From positions 1 to 43,724 of the forward strand of contig NZ_JAFREN010000013.1 of assembly GCF_017377505.1 (NCBI RefSeq): a stretch of 43,724 bases of DNA, read 5' to 3'. This DNA is from Enterococcus sp. DIV0212c (GTDB taxonomy: Bacteria > Bacillota > Bacilli > Lactobacillales > Enterococcaceae). The notes beneath the pieces are model-generated. The model saw only the letters and a list, made by a program, of their open reading frames with translations, was not told the origin of the DNA and did not search any database. Within the stretch, counting starts at the first letter, position 1. Each line of letters opens with the position of its first letter. Made by a program: the position numbers and the translations under genes. Below are positions 1 through 8,428 of the stretch, piece after piece.

Positions 1-17
1 GATTTGCCATAATTTTT

Positions 18-1496
18 TTATTTTACAATGATGTAAAGATCATCGTTTTTTTCATAGATATCATAATAATAATTAGACAATTTTAACTCACTGGGATTCT
101 TTTGAAAGGTTTTAGGTTTGAATTGATTAATATTTATTTTCATTCCCGTATAAGTCTTAAACAATAGTTGATTAGGCCAATAAATTTCTGAGTTTGTTGG
201 CACTAAATCTTTTAGAATAGAATAATTTCTTACTGAATTAATCAGGATAGGGGAATCTTTGAAAAGCGTATTAGCATAAATAGCTTTTATGTTAGGTTTT
301 ATTAAATCTTTTAAATCATCGGCTAGAATTAAGCTTTGTTTTTCAAATGCTTCTTTTTGATACTGAAGTGTAGAAGCATAAACAAATGGAAATGAAAGAA
401 TGTAATAGCAAAACAAACAAATGAATACTTTAGTCGTTATATTTATGAAATTTGACGGTAATTTATTTAGAAGTAAAATAAAGGTTATTGATGTAAATAC
501 ACCAAATCCGTATGCGTACCTTGGAGCAACTAAGGCTAGCTTTTCTGGAAAAATCAAAAACACACCATAACTTAGTATAGCTCCTAAAATTAAATATAAT
601 AATATAAAGACGATACTTTTAACTTTATTTAGTTTTGAATTTAGTATGCTAGTTGTAATAAATAATAGGATTAAAATTATAAAAAGGGCTAGCCAAACTT
701 TTGTACTTTGTTCGAGTATTCTGTGCAAATACATTTTGCTATTTGTTAAAAAGGTTTGAGGAATATCTTTTATACTAGCAATGACAACATGGCCACCTCG
801 ATCAGCTAATTCGGGATTGAGCTTCGTTTCTAAAACATAAATCAACATAGCGCTAATGTAAGCAAGTGCTGAGAATGCTGTTTTTTTGAACGTACTCATA
901 GGATCCTTATTTGACAATAGTTCTTTTAAAGAGAGAGCTAATACCATAATAATATAAATACCAGAAGAAGATTGATAAGTGTTACACATTAATAAAATAC
1001 TTATCACTGAGAGAATAAAGAAAGTACTTGATTTTTTTTCCCACCATAAAAATGGAATAACAGAAAATAAAATACTTAAGGCCATATAAGGACTATCAAA
1101 TCTGAAACTGACACTTTGTAAAAACCAAGGATTCAAACCAATAATTGTCGATACGATAAGAGGTAAGAGCTCTAACTTTTTGTTGTTGAGACAATAGACG
1201 ACAATGATACTTGATAAGGCTAAGATAAGACCTGTGAGAATATGAGTAGTTAAGCCCATATCGGTTAAATGTCTGCTCCCTTGAACTAGCCAAGAAGCAA
1301 TTTCGCTTCCCCAACGTGAGTAACTTCGTGCAAAATCAGTTGCACCAGTCAATTGTCTAGCTGTATCGTCAATGTAAGGAAAAGCCACGATGCCAATCGC
1401 TAAAATGGCCACTTGATAGATAAGAACTGTTGTGATCAATAAGGATTTGTTTTCTTTTGCCCAATCTTTTATTAAGGGTATTTTTTTTGTCAGCAT
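18..1496 (-). CDS. GtrII-family membrane glucosyltransferase-like protein
   Basis: A polytopic membrane protein of about 492 residues. Some ten to twelve hydrophobic segments run from residue 20 to about 390, followed by a soluble tail of roughly 80 residues rich in Asn, Tyr and Lys. The N-terminal loop carries DDTARQLTGATDFARSYSRW, a pattern I associate with the GtrII glucosyltransferase family (Glucos_trans_II). Members are thought to transfer a sugar from a lipid carrier to surface polymers on the outer face of the membrane. The acidic DD pair after the first helix fits a GT-C-type catalytic loop. A GTG at 1508 lies 12 nt further upstream, but the GTGGA there sits 7 nt before the ATG at 1496, so I start at the ATG. 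The substrate cannot be read from the sequence. No partner genes such as GtrA or GtrB are adjacent within the window. Confidence 0.72.
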   Translation of the reverse strand: MLTKKIPLIKDWAKENKSLLITTVLIYQVAILAIGIVAFPYIDDTARQLTGATDFARSYSRWGSEIASWLVQGSRHLTDMGLTTHILTGLILALSSIIVVYCLNNKKLELLPLIVSTIIGLNPWFLQSVSFRFDSPYMALSILFSVIPFLWWEKKSSTFFILSVISILLMCNTYQSSSGIYIIMVLALSLKELLSNKDPMSTFKKTAFSALAYISAMLIYVLETKLNPELADRGGHVVIASIKDIPQTFLTNSKMYLHRILEQSTKVWLALFIILILLFITTSILNSKLNKVKSIVFILLYLILGAILSYGVFLIFPEKLALVAPRYAYGFGVFTSITFILLLNKLPSNFINITTKVFICLFCYYILSFPFVYASTLQYQKEAFEKQSLILADDLKDLIKPNIKAIYANTLFKDSPILINSVRNYSILKDLVPTNSEIYWPNQLLFKTYTGMKININQFKPKTFQKNPSELKLSNYYYDIYEKNDDLYIIVK

Positions 1497-1654
1497 ATTT
1501 TTATCCACTTTCTTTGTTAATATAATTTATGATAAGTATAACTGAATCAAGACAGATTTTAAATAGAGATTGTATTTTGAGGTGGCTTACTTTAGAAAAG
1601 ATTAACCCCTTAGGTAGAAACTAATATTAATGCACTCTTAAAAAAGTACTTAGC

Positions 1655-1709
1655 CAAAAAAAGAGATTGATGTATAACTCTATGATATGAGTCATACCCC
1701 AATCTCTCG
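1655..1709 (-). terminator. Rho-independent terminator after the DsbA-like gene
   Basis: Read on the minus strand, an imperfect stem AGAGATTGGGGTATGACTC pairs with GAGTTATACATCAATCTCT and is followed by a run of T. It lies about 80 bases past the stop of the gene at 1791. The rest of the 1497-1790 gap holds a second small inverted repeat (CCTAAAC / GTTTTAGG) without a T-run and nothing else I can support. Confidence 0.75.
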
Positions 1710-1790
1710 GATGTTACTACATTAATTTCCAAAAACTGAAGACCTAAAACAGAAGGTTTAGGAAATAGAAGATTTTTTAATCACACGTTT

Positions 1791-2312
1791 CTATTTTCCT
1801 TCTAAATAATCAATCAATTCTTCTTTAGTAATTGATTCATCAAAGATATGTTCCCCAATCACGATAGTTGGCACAAATTTGATGTTTGCAAGTTCTGCTT
1901 CTGCGATGACAGATTGAATAATTGTAGGGTTTTCGTTTTTAGATAAGTGTAAATTAGTTTCAGCAAAGACAGCTACATCTTCTAACGAAAGATTGCCCCA
2001 TTGATCTTGGGTAGCATACATTTGTTTTAAATCAGCTAATGCTTTTTCTGGTAATTCATAGTTAATATGATGATGCATGATATTTCCGCGCTGTAAACTT
2101 TCTTTTTCTTTATCAAAAAGTTTGATGATTCGCTGAACTTTGCCTTCTTTGACATAGTCATTCAATAAGTCAAAAGACTCCTCAAACCATTTTTTACAAT
2201 AGGGACAGCGAACATTCATAAATTCGACCATTTTTATTGGAGCGGAGTCTTTTCCAATAGCCAAACCATTGCTTGTCGTAACTTTTGTTGCATTGATAAC
2301 TGAAATATCCAT
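1791..2312 (-). CDS. DsbA-family thioredoxin-fold protein, cytoplasmic
   Basis: A protein of 173 residues with a thioredoxin-like fold of the DsbA/Thioredoxin_4 type. Its redox motif is C36-P-Y-C39 in the context VRCPYCKKW. The cis-proline loop near the C-terminus is VPTIVIG. A helical insert of about 80 residues separates the two, as in DsbA and FrnE relatives. There is no signal peptide or membrane segment, so it probably acts in the cytoplasm as a disulfide reductase, isomerase or stress protein rather than as an exported oxidase. The start at 2312 is chosen because AAAGGAT precedes it at good spacing; an ATG four codons upstream overlaps that ribosome binding site. It is a single-gene unit downstream of clpP on the same strand, separated from it by a terminator. 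Confidence 0.82.
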   Translation of the reverse strand: MDISVINATKVTTSNGLAIGKDSAPIKMVEFMNVRCPYCKKWFEESFDLLNDYVKEGKVQRIIKLFDKEKESLQRGNIMHHHINYELPEKALADLKQMYATQDQWGNLSLEDVAVFAETNLHLSKNENPTIIQSVIAEAELANIKFVPTIVIGEHIFDESITKEELIDYLEGK

Positions 2313-2375
2313 TATTAATAACATCCTTTCATGTCTTCTATTCTAAGTGTAGCGCTTTTTCTCTTTACTTTAAAT

Positions 2376-2416
2376 AAAAATGCCTAAAATTTTCAAAAGA
2401 AATTTTAGGCATTTAT
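2376..2416 (-). terminator. Terminator of clpP
   Basis: Minus-strand hairpin AAATGCCTAAAATT / AATTTTAGGCATTT with a short loop and a T-rich tail, immediately after the clpP stop codon. Confidence 0.88.
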
Positions 2417-2420
2417 TTTA

Positions 2421-3017
2421 TTATTTGCTTAATGAGCTGCTGTTTTCCATAACTTCATCGATCAAACCATATTCTTTTGCTTGTTGGGCAGTCATAAAGT
2501 TATCACGATCTGTATCACGTTCGATAACTTCAAGCGGTTGACCTGTACGTTCTGCCAAGATTTTATTTAAGCGATCACGTGTGTCAAGAATGTGTTTAGC
2601 TGCAATCTCGATCTCAGTTGCTTGACCTTGTGCGCCGCCTAGTGGCTGATGGATCATGATTTCAGCATTAGGTAAAGCAAAACGTTTGCCTTTTGTACCA
2701 GCAGTTAATAGGAAACTTCCCATAGAAGCCGCCATACCTAAAACAATCGTTTGTACATCAGCTTTAACAAAATTCATCGTGTCGAAAATCGCTAATCCAG
2801 CAGAAACACTTCCGCCAGGTGAGTTGATATAAATATAGATATCTTTCTCAGAGTCTTGGGCATCCAAAAATAGTAATTGAGCGATAACAGAGTTCGCTAC
2901 ATTGTCGTCGATTGGACCACTTAACATGATGATTCTATCTTTTAATAATCGTGAATAAATATCATACGCTCTTTCTCCACGAGATGATTGTTCAATGACT
3001 GTTGGTATTAAATTCAT
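2421..3017 (-). CDS. clpP: ATP-dependent Clp protease proteolytic subunit ClpP
   Basis: The serine protease core of ClpCP, ClpXP and ClpEP complexes. It forms a double heptameric ring that degrades substrates unfolded by Clp ATPases. The 198-residue protein is full length. The catalytic triad is visible as S98 in GMAASMGS, H123 in [10 protein letters not shown] and D172 in DTDRDNFM. The N-terminal segment [20 protein letters not shown] is the conserved axial-loop region of bacterial ClpP. The start ATG is preceded by AGGAGG. It is a monocistronic gene on the minus strand with its own terminator. A CtsR-type operator overlaps its promoter, so heat-shock control by CtsR is expected. Confidence 0.98.
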   Translation of the reverse strand: MNLIPTVIEQSSRGERAYDIYSRLLKDRIIMLSGPIDDNVANSVIAQLLFLDAQDSEKDIYIYINSPGGSVSAGLAIFDTMNFVKADVQTIVLGMAASMGSFLLTAGTKGKRFALPNAEIMIHQPLGGAQGQATEIEIAAKHILDTRDRLNKILAERTGQPLEVIERDTDRDNFMTAQQAKEYGLIDEVMENSSSLSK

Positions 3018-3087
3018 AGTATATTCCTCCTATATAAAAAGCTCTTCAAATCATTTTATCACAAAGCATACCTTAATGCTTAAAAAA

Positions 3088-3117
3088 AGTATACTTTATT
3101 GGTCAATAAAGGTCAAC
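3088..3117 (-). promoter_or_regulatory. clpP promoter with overlapping CtsR operator
   Basis: On the minus strand TTGACC (3111-3116) and TATACT (3088-3093) are separated by exactly 17 bases, a good sigma-A promoter. The plus strand at 3101-3117 reads GGTCAATAAAGGTCAAC, the tandem heptad of the CtsR box (GGTCAAA-NAN-GGTCAAA). It covers the -35 element and the spacer, so bound CtsR would block polymerase. Confidence 0.88.
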
Positions 3118-3159
3118 TTTAAAGCACTATATTCTATAGGAAAGAGAACACACATTTTT

Positions 3160-3203
3160 GATAAAAAAACTGGGACATAACTCTATGAGTTACATCCCAG
3201 TCG
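3160..3203 (-). terminator. Terminator of the TM2-domain gene
   Basis: Minus-strand stem ACTGGGATGTAACTC / AGTTATGTCCCAGT closes on a four-base loop and is followed by seven T. Its core resembles the hairpin at 1655-1709, which suggests both belong to one family of dispersed terminator-like palindromes. Confidence 0.8.
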
Positions 3204-3285
3204 TATGGAATCTGGATAAACAGTAAGATCAGAAGTGACTCCATCGGAAATCCGCTTTCTGTTCTAACTTGTCTATTCATTACTA

Positions 3286-3753
3286 TTATGAAGTTACTAC
3301 AATATTTCCATTTTGATCTGCAGGTTTAAGTAAAGTAGCGATTGCTGTGAAAAATGCAATAATTGCAGGAATGGTTGTCCATGAGAACACTAGGTACATA
3401 ATACCTTTTCCAGTAAAACCAGAGTAGAATTTATGAACACCAAACCAACCTAAGAAAAATGCTAATATAAAATAAATCCATTTGTTAACGACTCTACCGT
3501 GCTGTACATAACCACCAACAGTTTGTGTATTGTTATTTTCGTTGACGATGTTGATATTGATTTTATCTTGTATATTTTCAGCTGTAGTTGTTGCTTTGTG
3601 AATGATCAATTCATCTCCATCTGGAAATACATCTACAAGGTCTCCGATTTCTGGCTTGAAATTAAACCATTCATATAATGCTCTGGTCGTGCTTCCATCC
3701 TCATTGGCAATAACAACATCTTCAAAATCCAACTTAATAACTTTTTTCCCCAT
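3286..3753 (-). CDS. TM2 domain-containing membrane protein
   Basis: A 155-residue protein in two parts. Residues 1-85 form a hydrophilic beta-rich domain (GKKVIKLDFEDVVIANEDGS, then GDLVDVFPDGDELIIHK). Residues 90-142 are a TM2 domain with two membrane helices and the hallmark AFFLGWFGVHKFYSGFTGKG. TM2 proteins are small membrane proteins of unknown function. The start at 3753 has GTGAGGA seven bases upstream; an ATG 11 codons earlier has no such site. It reads toward clpP but has its own terminator. No enzyme function is implied. Confidence 0.8.
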   Translation of the reverse strand: MGKKVIKLDFEDVVIANEDGSTTRALYEWFNFKPEIGDLVDVFPDGDELIIHKATTTAENIQDKININIVNENNNTQTVGGYVQHGRVVNKWIYFILAFFLGWFGVHKFYSGFTGKGIMYLVFSWTTIPAIIAFFTAIATLLKPADQNGNIVVTS

Positions 3754-3911
3754 CCTAAGTTCCTCACTTCTTCTGTATAATATCATTGAAATTGTATTAT
3801 ATCATCAAATTTAACAGTAATCTATAGTATTTAAACATAATGTAGGATTTAAAATTAGGAAAGATAATAATTTTTTGGAAAATAAATGAACTATTTTTTT
3901 TATCTTATTTT

Positions 3912-3940
3912 TTTACGCTTGTGAAAGAGTATGTTATACT
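3912..3940 (+). promoter_or_regulatory. Promoter of the gene at 3975
   Basis: TTTACG (3912-3917), a 17-base spacer and TATACT (3935-3940), placed 35 bases before the start codon. Confidence 0.65.
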
Positions 3941-3974
3941 AAAAAAACAAGAACGAAAGAGTGAGGGAAGCTGA

Positions 3975-4490
3975 ATGGTTGTTTTTATTGCAGGTATGAC
4001 TGGGGTCTTGCTTGGTGCAGTTATTGCATCGATTGGCGTGGCTTTACGTGTGACCTATGAAGAGCGCAAAGCAGTACGTTATCGTGAATTAGAAAATTTT
4101 GTCAAAGAAATTGAGACGCTAAATCTTTTAAACAAAAAAATCAATGAGATTCTGCAAAAAAGAGATATCTATGTGGATAGATCCGTGAATTTTATATCAA
4201 TGGATGACTGTTACATCAGTATTGACGATTTTATTTATTTAGAATCATTTTCAGCGCAAAATAATTTCTATTTACCTACGTATTTGATTGAAGAATTTTT
4301 CAAAAAAATTGCTCATAGAAAAGTGATTTTAACCCCTGATGAAGTGATTTCTATGGGAGGAAGTACTTATAAAGGCGGTCGAATTATCTTAGAAAGTTTT
4401 TCTGAAGAGTTACTTTCCATTATTGAAGATAAAAAAAGACAAATGAAACGATTAACACATAAACCTCTTTATTACTTCCAAAAAGGTTAA
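3975..4490 (+). CDS. Hypothetical membrane-anchored protein
   Basis: I do not recognise this 171-residue protein. A single hydrophobic segment (residues 2-24, GMTGVLLGAVIASIGVALRV) is followed by a charged helical stretch (TYEERKAVRYRELENFVKEI) and a mixed alpha/beta domain with IYVDRSVNFISMDDCYISID. The basic C-terminus ends in KPLYYFQKG. This fits an N-terminally anchored cytoplasmic protein. The start has GTGAGGGA six bases upstream. The gene has its own promoter and a strong terminator, so it is a monocistronic unit between the clpP region and the ilv operon. The promoter, ribosome binding site, terminator and full-length open frame make it a real gene despite the unknown function. Confidence 0.75.
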   Translation: MVVFIAGMTGVLLGAVIASIGVALRVTYEERKAVRYRELENFVKEIETLNLLNKKINEILQKRDIYVDRSVNFISMDDCYISIDDFIYLESFSAQNNFYLPTYLIEEFFKKIAHRKVILTPDEVISMGGSTYKGGRIILESFSEELLSIIEDKKRQMKRLTHKPLYYFQKG

Positions 4491-4494
4491 ATTT

Positions 4495-4541
4495 AAAAAA
4501 GCTATTACTCAAACGATTATGAGTAATAGCTTTTTTTTTGA
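4495..4541 (+). terminator. Terminator of the hypothetical gene at 3975
   Basis: AAAAAGCTATTACTC pairs perfectly with GAGTAATAGCTTTTT around a ten-base loop, with a long T-run. It insulates the ilv leader from upstream transcription. Confidence 0.92.
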
Positions 4542-4640
4542 CCTTTAAAATGAGAAAAAATAGTAGCTTGAATTTACCTTATGTTCATTATTACTGAAAT
4601 CAAAAACAATAAGTAAGAAACGAAAGACTAACGTTTTTGG

Positions 4641-4655
4641 AATTTTCTGAATCTT
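4641..4655 (+). promoter_or_regulatory. CodY-like box upstream of the ilv promoter
   Basis: AATTTTCTGAATCTT matches 13 of 15 positions of the CodY consensus AATTTTCWGAAAATT and sits 14 bases upstream of the -35 element. CodY senses branched-chain amino acids and GTP in Firmicutes and often represses ilv operons. The site is seen in the sequence; its use is inferred. Confidence 0.6.
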
Positions 4656-4669
4656 TTTATCAAATTTTA

Positions 4670-4698
4670 TTGACATTCTCATTTATTAGGTTTATAGT
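4670..4698 (+). promoter_or_regulatory. ilv operon promoter
   Basis: A perfect -35 TTGACA (4670-4675), a 17-base spacer and -10 TATAGT (4693-4698). Transcription would begin near 4705, giving a leader of about 320 bases before ilvD. The part from 4542 to 4640 is AT-rich with nothing else I can support. Confidence 0.88.
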
Positions 4699-4768
4699 TA
4701 ACAAAAGCTTTTATTTATCACATGATATTTTAATCTTTATAGATTTTTTAAAAGAGGAGACCATTGCC

Positions 4769-4825
4769 ATGCAAAAGACAAACAACAATCACGTATTAGT
4801 CATTATTTTATCGTGTAGGACTTAA
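4769..4825 (+). CDS. ilv leader peptide (attenuation control)
   Basis: An 18-residue open frame, MQKTNNNHVLVIILSCRT, with AGAGGAG nine bases before its ATG. Six consecutive codons specify Val-Leu-Val-Ile-Ile-Leu (gta tta gtc att att tta, 4793-4810), the end products of the operon. The stop codon falls at the base of the first leader hairpin, and a Rho-independent terminator follows about 60 bases later. This is the classic layout of a multivalent attenuator, as in the enterobacterial ilv leaders. A ribosome stalled on these codons when charged tRNA is scarce would change folding downstream and allow read-through into ilvD. The peptide itself probably has no other function. Confidence 0.88.
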   Translation: MQKTNNNHVLVIILSCRT

Positions 4826-4858
4826 AACACTGAGAAATTTCGCAGCTGTTAGAGTCCT
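4817..4858 (+). promoter_or_regulatory. First leader hairpin of the ilv attenuator
   Basis: AGGACT (4817-4822) pairs with AGTCCT (4853-4858). The stem extends inward with interruptions (AAAACA with TGTTA, CTG with CAG). The 5' arm overlaps the last codons of the leader peptide, so a ribosome stalled on the Val/Leu/Ile run would mask it. It fits the pause or protector position of an attenuator. Confidence 0.65.
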
Positions 4859-4864
4859 GTTTGT

Positions 4865-4891
4865 CTTTGGTAAATGGGGGTCTTACTAAAG
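4865..4891 (+). promoter_or_regulatory. Candidate antiterminator hairpin of the ilv leader
   Basis: CTTTGGTAA (4865-4873) can pair with TTACTAAAG (4883-4891), nine pairs including one G-U. Its 3' arm contains the first AAAG of the terminator stem, so the two compete in part. A second competing pairing is AATGGG (4873-4878) with CCCATT (4895-4900). Which is the functional antiterminator cannot be decided by eye. Confidence 0.5.
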
Positions 4892-4922
4892 CATCCCATT
4901 CAATTGATGGGGTGCTTTTTTT
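4888..4922 (+). terminator. ilv leader terminator (attenuator)
   Basis: AAAGCATCCCAT (4888-4899) pairs with ATGGGGTGCTTT (4907-4918) with one G-U pair and a seven-base loop, followed by seven T. It lies inside the leader, 100 bases before ilvD, with no upstream full-length gene to end, so it acts as a regulated terminator. Confidence 0.9.
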
Positions 4923-5023
4923 GTAGAAAGTATTATAAAGAAGCAGACGATGTAAATAAGTAAATGAATCAGAAGAATCCAAAAGAGCTCTTCTGTAAAC
5001 AACTGAATTGGAGTGGATGAAAA

Positions 5024-6715
5024 ATGCGTAGTGATAAAATAAAAAAAGGAATTGAAGCAGCGCCTGCAAGGAGCTTGCTGTATGCGACAGGACAGGTAAA
5101 AAATGCCAAAGATATGAACAAGCCATTTATAGCGATCTGTAATTCGTACATTGATATTGTTCCAGGTCACGTGCATTTAAGAGAATTGGCGGATGTTGCT
5201 AAAGAAGCGATTCGCGAAGCTGGAGGCATTCCTTTTGAGTTTAATACGATCGGCGTTGATGACGGGATTGCAATGGGGCATATCGGTATGCGTTATTCAT
5301 TACCCAGTAGAGAAATCATTGCAGATGCGGCAGAGACCGTGATTAATGCTCACTGGTTTGATGGTGTGTTCTACATTCCAAACTGTGACAAAATCACACC
5401 TGGAATGCTGATGGCAAGTGTTCGGACGAATGTACCAGCAATTTTTTGTTCAGGCGGTCCAATGAAGGCAGGCATTGATCCAACAGGACACACGTTGACA
5501 CTTTCGAATATGTTTGAAGCTGTTGGTACCTTTAAAGAAGGCAAAATGACTGAAGAAGAATTTAACTTTATGGAACAAAATGCCTGTCCAACGTGTGGAT
5601 CATGTGCTGGGATGTTTACAGCAAACTCTATGAACTGTTTGATGGAAGTGTTAGGAATGGCCTTACCTGGAAATGGAACGATTTTGGCTGTATCAGATGA
5701 ACGTAGAGAACTCGTTAGACAATCAGCTTTCCATTTGATGGATTTAGTCAAAAAACAAATCAAGCCGAGAGATATCATCACGAAAGAAGCAATCGATGAT
5801 GCTTTTGCATTAGATATGGCGATGGGTGGATCTACCAATACAGTCTTGCATACATTAGCAATCGCAAATGAAGCAGAGATCGATTACAACTTGGAAGAAG
5901 TGAATGCTATTGCTGAGCGAGTGCCATATTTATCTAAAATTGCTCCATCATCAGCTTATTCTATGCATGATGTTCATGAAGCTGGCGGTGTTCCAGCAAT
6001 TATGAAAGAGTTGGTCGATTTAGGCAATGCAATTCATCCAGACCGTATCACAGTAACTGGAAAAACGATTCGTGAAAATGTGCAAGATGCGGTAATCAAA
6101 AATGAAGAAGTTATCCATCCAAAAGAAAATCCGTATAGTCCAGTTGGTGGTTTATCGATTTTGTATGGAAATATTGCACCCAAAGGCAGCGTAATTAAAG
6201 TTGGCGGAGTGGACCCATCAATCAAAAAATTTGTAGGCAAAGCGATTTGTTTCAGTTCTCATGATGAAGCTGTTGCCGCCATTGATGATCATACAGTGAC
6301 CAAAGGGCATGTTGTGGTTATCCGTTATGAAGGACCAAAAGGCGGACCTGGTATGCCGGAAATGCTAGCCCCAACGTCTAGTATCGTTGGACGTGGTTTG
6401 GGTAAAGATGTAGCTCTGATTACAGATGGACGTTTTTCAGGAGCGACTCGAGGAATTGCTGTAGGACATATTTCTCCAGAAGCTGCGGCTGGCGGACCAA
6501 TCGCTTTAGTCAGAGATGGCGATGAGATTGAAATCGATTTACTAAATCGGACACTAGAATTACATGTTTCAGATGAAGAGCTGGCGAAACGAAATGATCA
6601 ACTGCCAAAATTCAAGGCGAAAGTAAAAACAGGATACTTAGCTCGATACACGGCGTTGGTGACGTCAGCACACACAGGAGGAATCATGCAGATTCCAGAT
6701 GACTTACTAGACTAG
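5024..6715 (+). CDS. ilvD: Dihydroxy-acid dehydratase IlvD
   Basis: Third step of valine and isoleucine synthesis: dehydration of 2,3-dihydroxy-isovalerate and 2,3-dihydroxy-3-methylvalerate to the 2-oxo acids, using an iron-sulfur cluster in the cytoplasm. The 563-residue length is normal. Conserved blocks are visible: [20 protein letters not shown], then N120-C121-D122-K123-ITPGMLMA with a cluster cysteine and the lysine expected to be carbamylated, and [18 protein letters not shown] around residues 188-205. The C-terminal domain has [20 protein letters not shown] and [16 protein letters not shown]. It is the first structural gene after the attenuator. ilvB starts 17 bases after its stop, so they are cotranscribed. 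Confidence 0.97.
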   Translation: MRSDKIKKGIEAAPARSLLYATGQVKNAKDMNKPFIAICNSYIDIVPGHVHLRELADVAKEAIREAGGIPFEFNTIGVDDGIAMGHIGMRYSLPSREIIADAAETVINAHWFDGVFYIPNCDKITPGMLMASVRTNVPAIFCSGGPMKAGIDPTGHTLTLSNMFEAVGTFKEGKMTEEEFNFMEQNACPTCGSCAGMFTANSMNCLMEVLGMALPGNGTILAVSDERRELVRQSAFHLMDLVKKQIKPRDIITKEAIDDAFALDMAMGGSTNTVLHTLAIANEAEIDYNLEEVNAIAERVPYLSKIAPSSAYSMHDVHEAGGVPAIMKELVDLGNAIHPDRITVTGKTIRENVQDAVIKNEEVIHPKENPYSPVGGLSILYGNIAPKGSVIKVGGVDPSIKKFVGKAICFSSHDEAVAAIDDHTVTKGHVVVIRYEGPKGGPGMPEMLAPTSSIVGRGLGKDVALITDGRFSGATRGIAVGHISPEAAAGGPIALVRDGDEIEIDLLNRTLELHVSDEELAKRNDQLPKFKAKVKTGYLARYTALVTSAHTGGIMQIPDDLLD

Positions 6716-6732
6716 AAAGAGGAGGGAAGCTC

Positions 6733-8427
6733 ATGGCAGAACAACAGAAAAAAATGAAAAATGGCTCAAGAATTTTGATTGATGCGCTGTTAAAACAAAA
6801 GGTAGAAATGATTTTTGGTTATCCAGGCGGAGCGGTCCTTCCTTTGTATGATGCATTATATGATGGAGATATACCTCATATTTTGACTAGACATGAACAA
6901 GGTGCAGTTCATGCGGCTGAAGGATATGCTAAAGCAACAGGGAAACCTGGAGTAGTAATTGTGACTAGTGGACCGGGAGCAACCAATGCAATCACCGGTA
7001 TTGCTGATGCAATGAGTGATTCAATTCCGATGGTTGTTTTCACGGGTCAGGTTTTGACGGATGGCATTGGAAAAGATGCTTTTCAAGAAGCAGATGTGAT
7101 CGGACTTACAATGCCGATCACCAAAAACAATTATCAAGTGAGAGAAACGAAAGAATTGCCGAGAATCATTGAAGAAGCGTTTCATATTGCAACAACTGGT
7201 AGAAAAGGACCAGTGGTTATTGATCTACCGAAAGATATTACCATAATGGAAGCTGATGCAGATATAGAAGTAAAATTAAATTTACCAAGTTATCAGCCCA
7301 CCGTAAAACCAAATAAATTACAAGTGAAAAAGTTGATGGAAGCCTTGTCCAAAGCAAAAAAACCTTTAGTGTTAGTTGGAGCAGGTGTTCTACACGCGGA
7401 TGCAGGAAAAGAAATGGTAGAATTCATCAACAAACATCAAGTACCAGCTTTAAGCTCATTATTAGGACTGGGAGCTGTTCCAACAGATAATGAACTATTT
7501 CTTGGGATGGGCGGTATGCATGGTTCGTTTGCGGCAAATATGGCGTTGACCGATTGCGATTTTCTGATCAATATAGGATCTCGTTTTGATGATCGTTTAG
7601 CGAGTGCGCCAAAAGAATTTGCACCTAATGCAGTTATTGCTCATGTAGATATCGATCCAGCTGAAATTGGCAAAACAATCGAGACCCAAATTCCAATTGT
7701 GGCAGATGCAAAAGAAACTTTAAAAGAAATGTTAAAAATCGATGTTGAGGGTGAAGATTGTACAGACTGGAAAAAATTAAATCTTTCTAGGAAAAAACGA
7801 CATCCATTTAAATATGATAAAGAGCAAAAAGCCGAAATCAAACCTCAAAAAGTAATTGAATTTATTGGTGAACTTACAAATGGCGAAGCAATCGTTGCAA
7901 CTGATGTAGGACAACATCAAATGTGGGCTGCTCAATTTTATCCATTTAAAAATGAGAAACAGCTGGTGACAAGCGGAGGTCTTGGAACGATGGGTTACGG
8001 AGTTCCAGCAGCAATTGGCGCAAAGTTAGGCTGTCCAGATAAAGAAGTTGTGTTGTTTGTTGGCGATGGCGGATTCCAAATGACCAATCAAGAATTAGCA
8101 ATTTTAAATGAATACAATATTCCGATCAAAATCGTGATTTTAAATAATCAATCATTAGGGATGGTGCGTCAATGGCAAGAAAGTTTCTTTAACAGTCGGC
8201 GCTCAGAATCAGTTTTTGCTAGTCAACCTGATTTTGTGAAGATGGCAGAAGCGTATCATATCAAAGGCATTAGGATAGAAAATCCAGAAACTGTAGAAGC
8301 AGAATTAACAGAAGCGTTCAAAGAGACAGGACCTTTGTTGATCGAAGTTATGGTGTCACCGACGGAACATGTCTTACCAATGGTTCCAGCGGGCAAAGCA
8401 AACTATCAGATGCTGGGGGTGGACTAA
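6733..8427 (+). CDS. ilvB: Acetolactate synthase large (catalytic) subunit
   Basis: Thiamine-diphosphate enzyme that condenses pyruvate with pyruvate or 2-oxobutyrate, the first common step of valine/leucine and isoleucine synthesis. The 564-residue protein has the N-terminal pyrimidine-binding domain with catalytic glutamate E55 in [20 protein letters not shown] central FAD-binding domain follows, then the C-terminal ThDP/Mg domain with [19 protein letters not shown] (from about residue 444) and [16 protein letters not shown]. The FAD-containing biosynthetic type, not the catabolic AlsS type, is supported by the adjacent regulatory subunit gene. AGAGGAGGG precedes the ATG. ilvN follows one base after the stop codon, so translational coupling is likely. 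Confidence 0.97.
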   Translation: MAEQQKKMKNGSRILIDALLKQKVEMIFGYPGGAVLPLYDALYDGDIPHILTRHEQGAVHAAEGYAKATGKPGVVIVTSGPGATNAITGIADAMSDSIPMVVFTGQVLTDGIGKDAFQEADVIGLTMPITKNNYQVRETKELPRIIEEAFHIATTGRKGPVVIDLPKDITIMEADADIEVKLNLPSYQPTVKPNKLQVKKLMEALSKAKKPLVLVGAGVLHADAGKEMVEFINKHQVPALSSLLGLGAVPTDNELFLGMGGMHGSFAANMALTDCDFLINIGSRFDDRLASAPKEFAPNAVIAHVDIDPAEIGKTIETQIPIVADAKETLKEMLKIDVEGEDCTDWKKLNLSRKKRHPFKYDKEQKAEIKPQKVIEFIGELTNGEAIVATDVGQHQMWAAQFYPFKNEKQLVTSGGLGTMGYGVPAAIGAKLGCPDKEVVLFVGDGGFQMTNQELAILNEYNIPIKIVILNNQSLGMVRQWQESFFNSRRSESVFASQPDFVKMAEAYHIKGIRIENPETVEAELTEAFKETGPLLIEVMVSPTEHVLPMVPAGKANYQMLGVD

Positions 8428-8428
8428 C

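Noticed and set aside
4637..4825. Longer 62-codon frame that includes the ilv leader peptide
   Set aside because: Its start lies upstream of the ilv promoter -35 (4670), so it cannot be on the transcript. The ATG at 4769 has the proper ribosome binding site.
4700..5023. T-box riboswitch in front of ilvD
   Set aside because: The conserved T-box and specifier-loop core are missing, while a leader peptide with the right codons is present.
5371..5838. Antisense open frame of 155 codons within ilvD, and similar minus-strand frames in ilvB, ilvC, ilvA and sbcC
   Set aside because: Shadows of strongly conserved coding sequence on the other strand, without ribosome binding sites.
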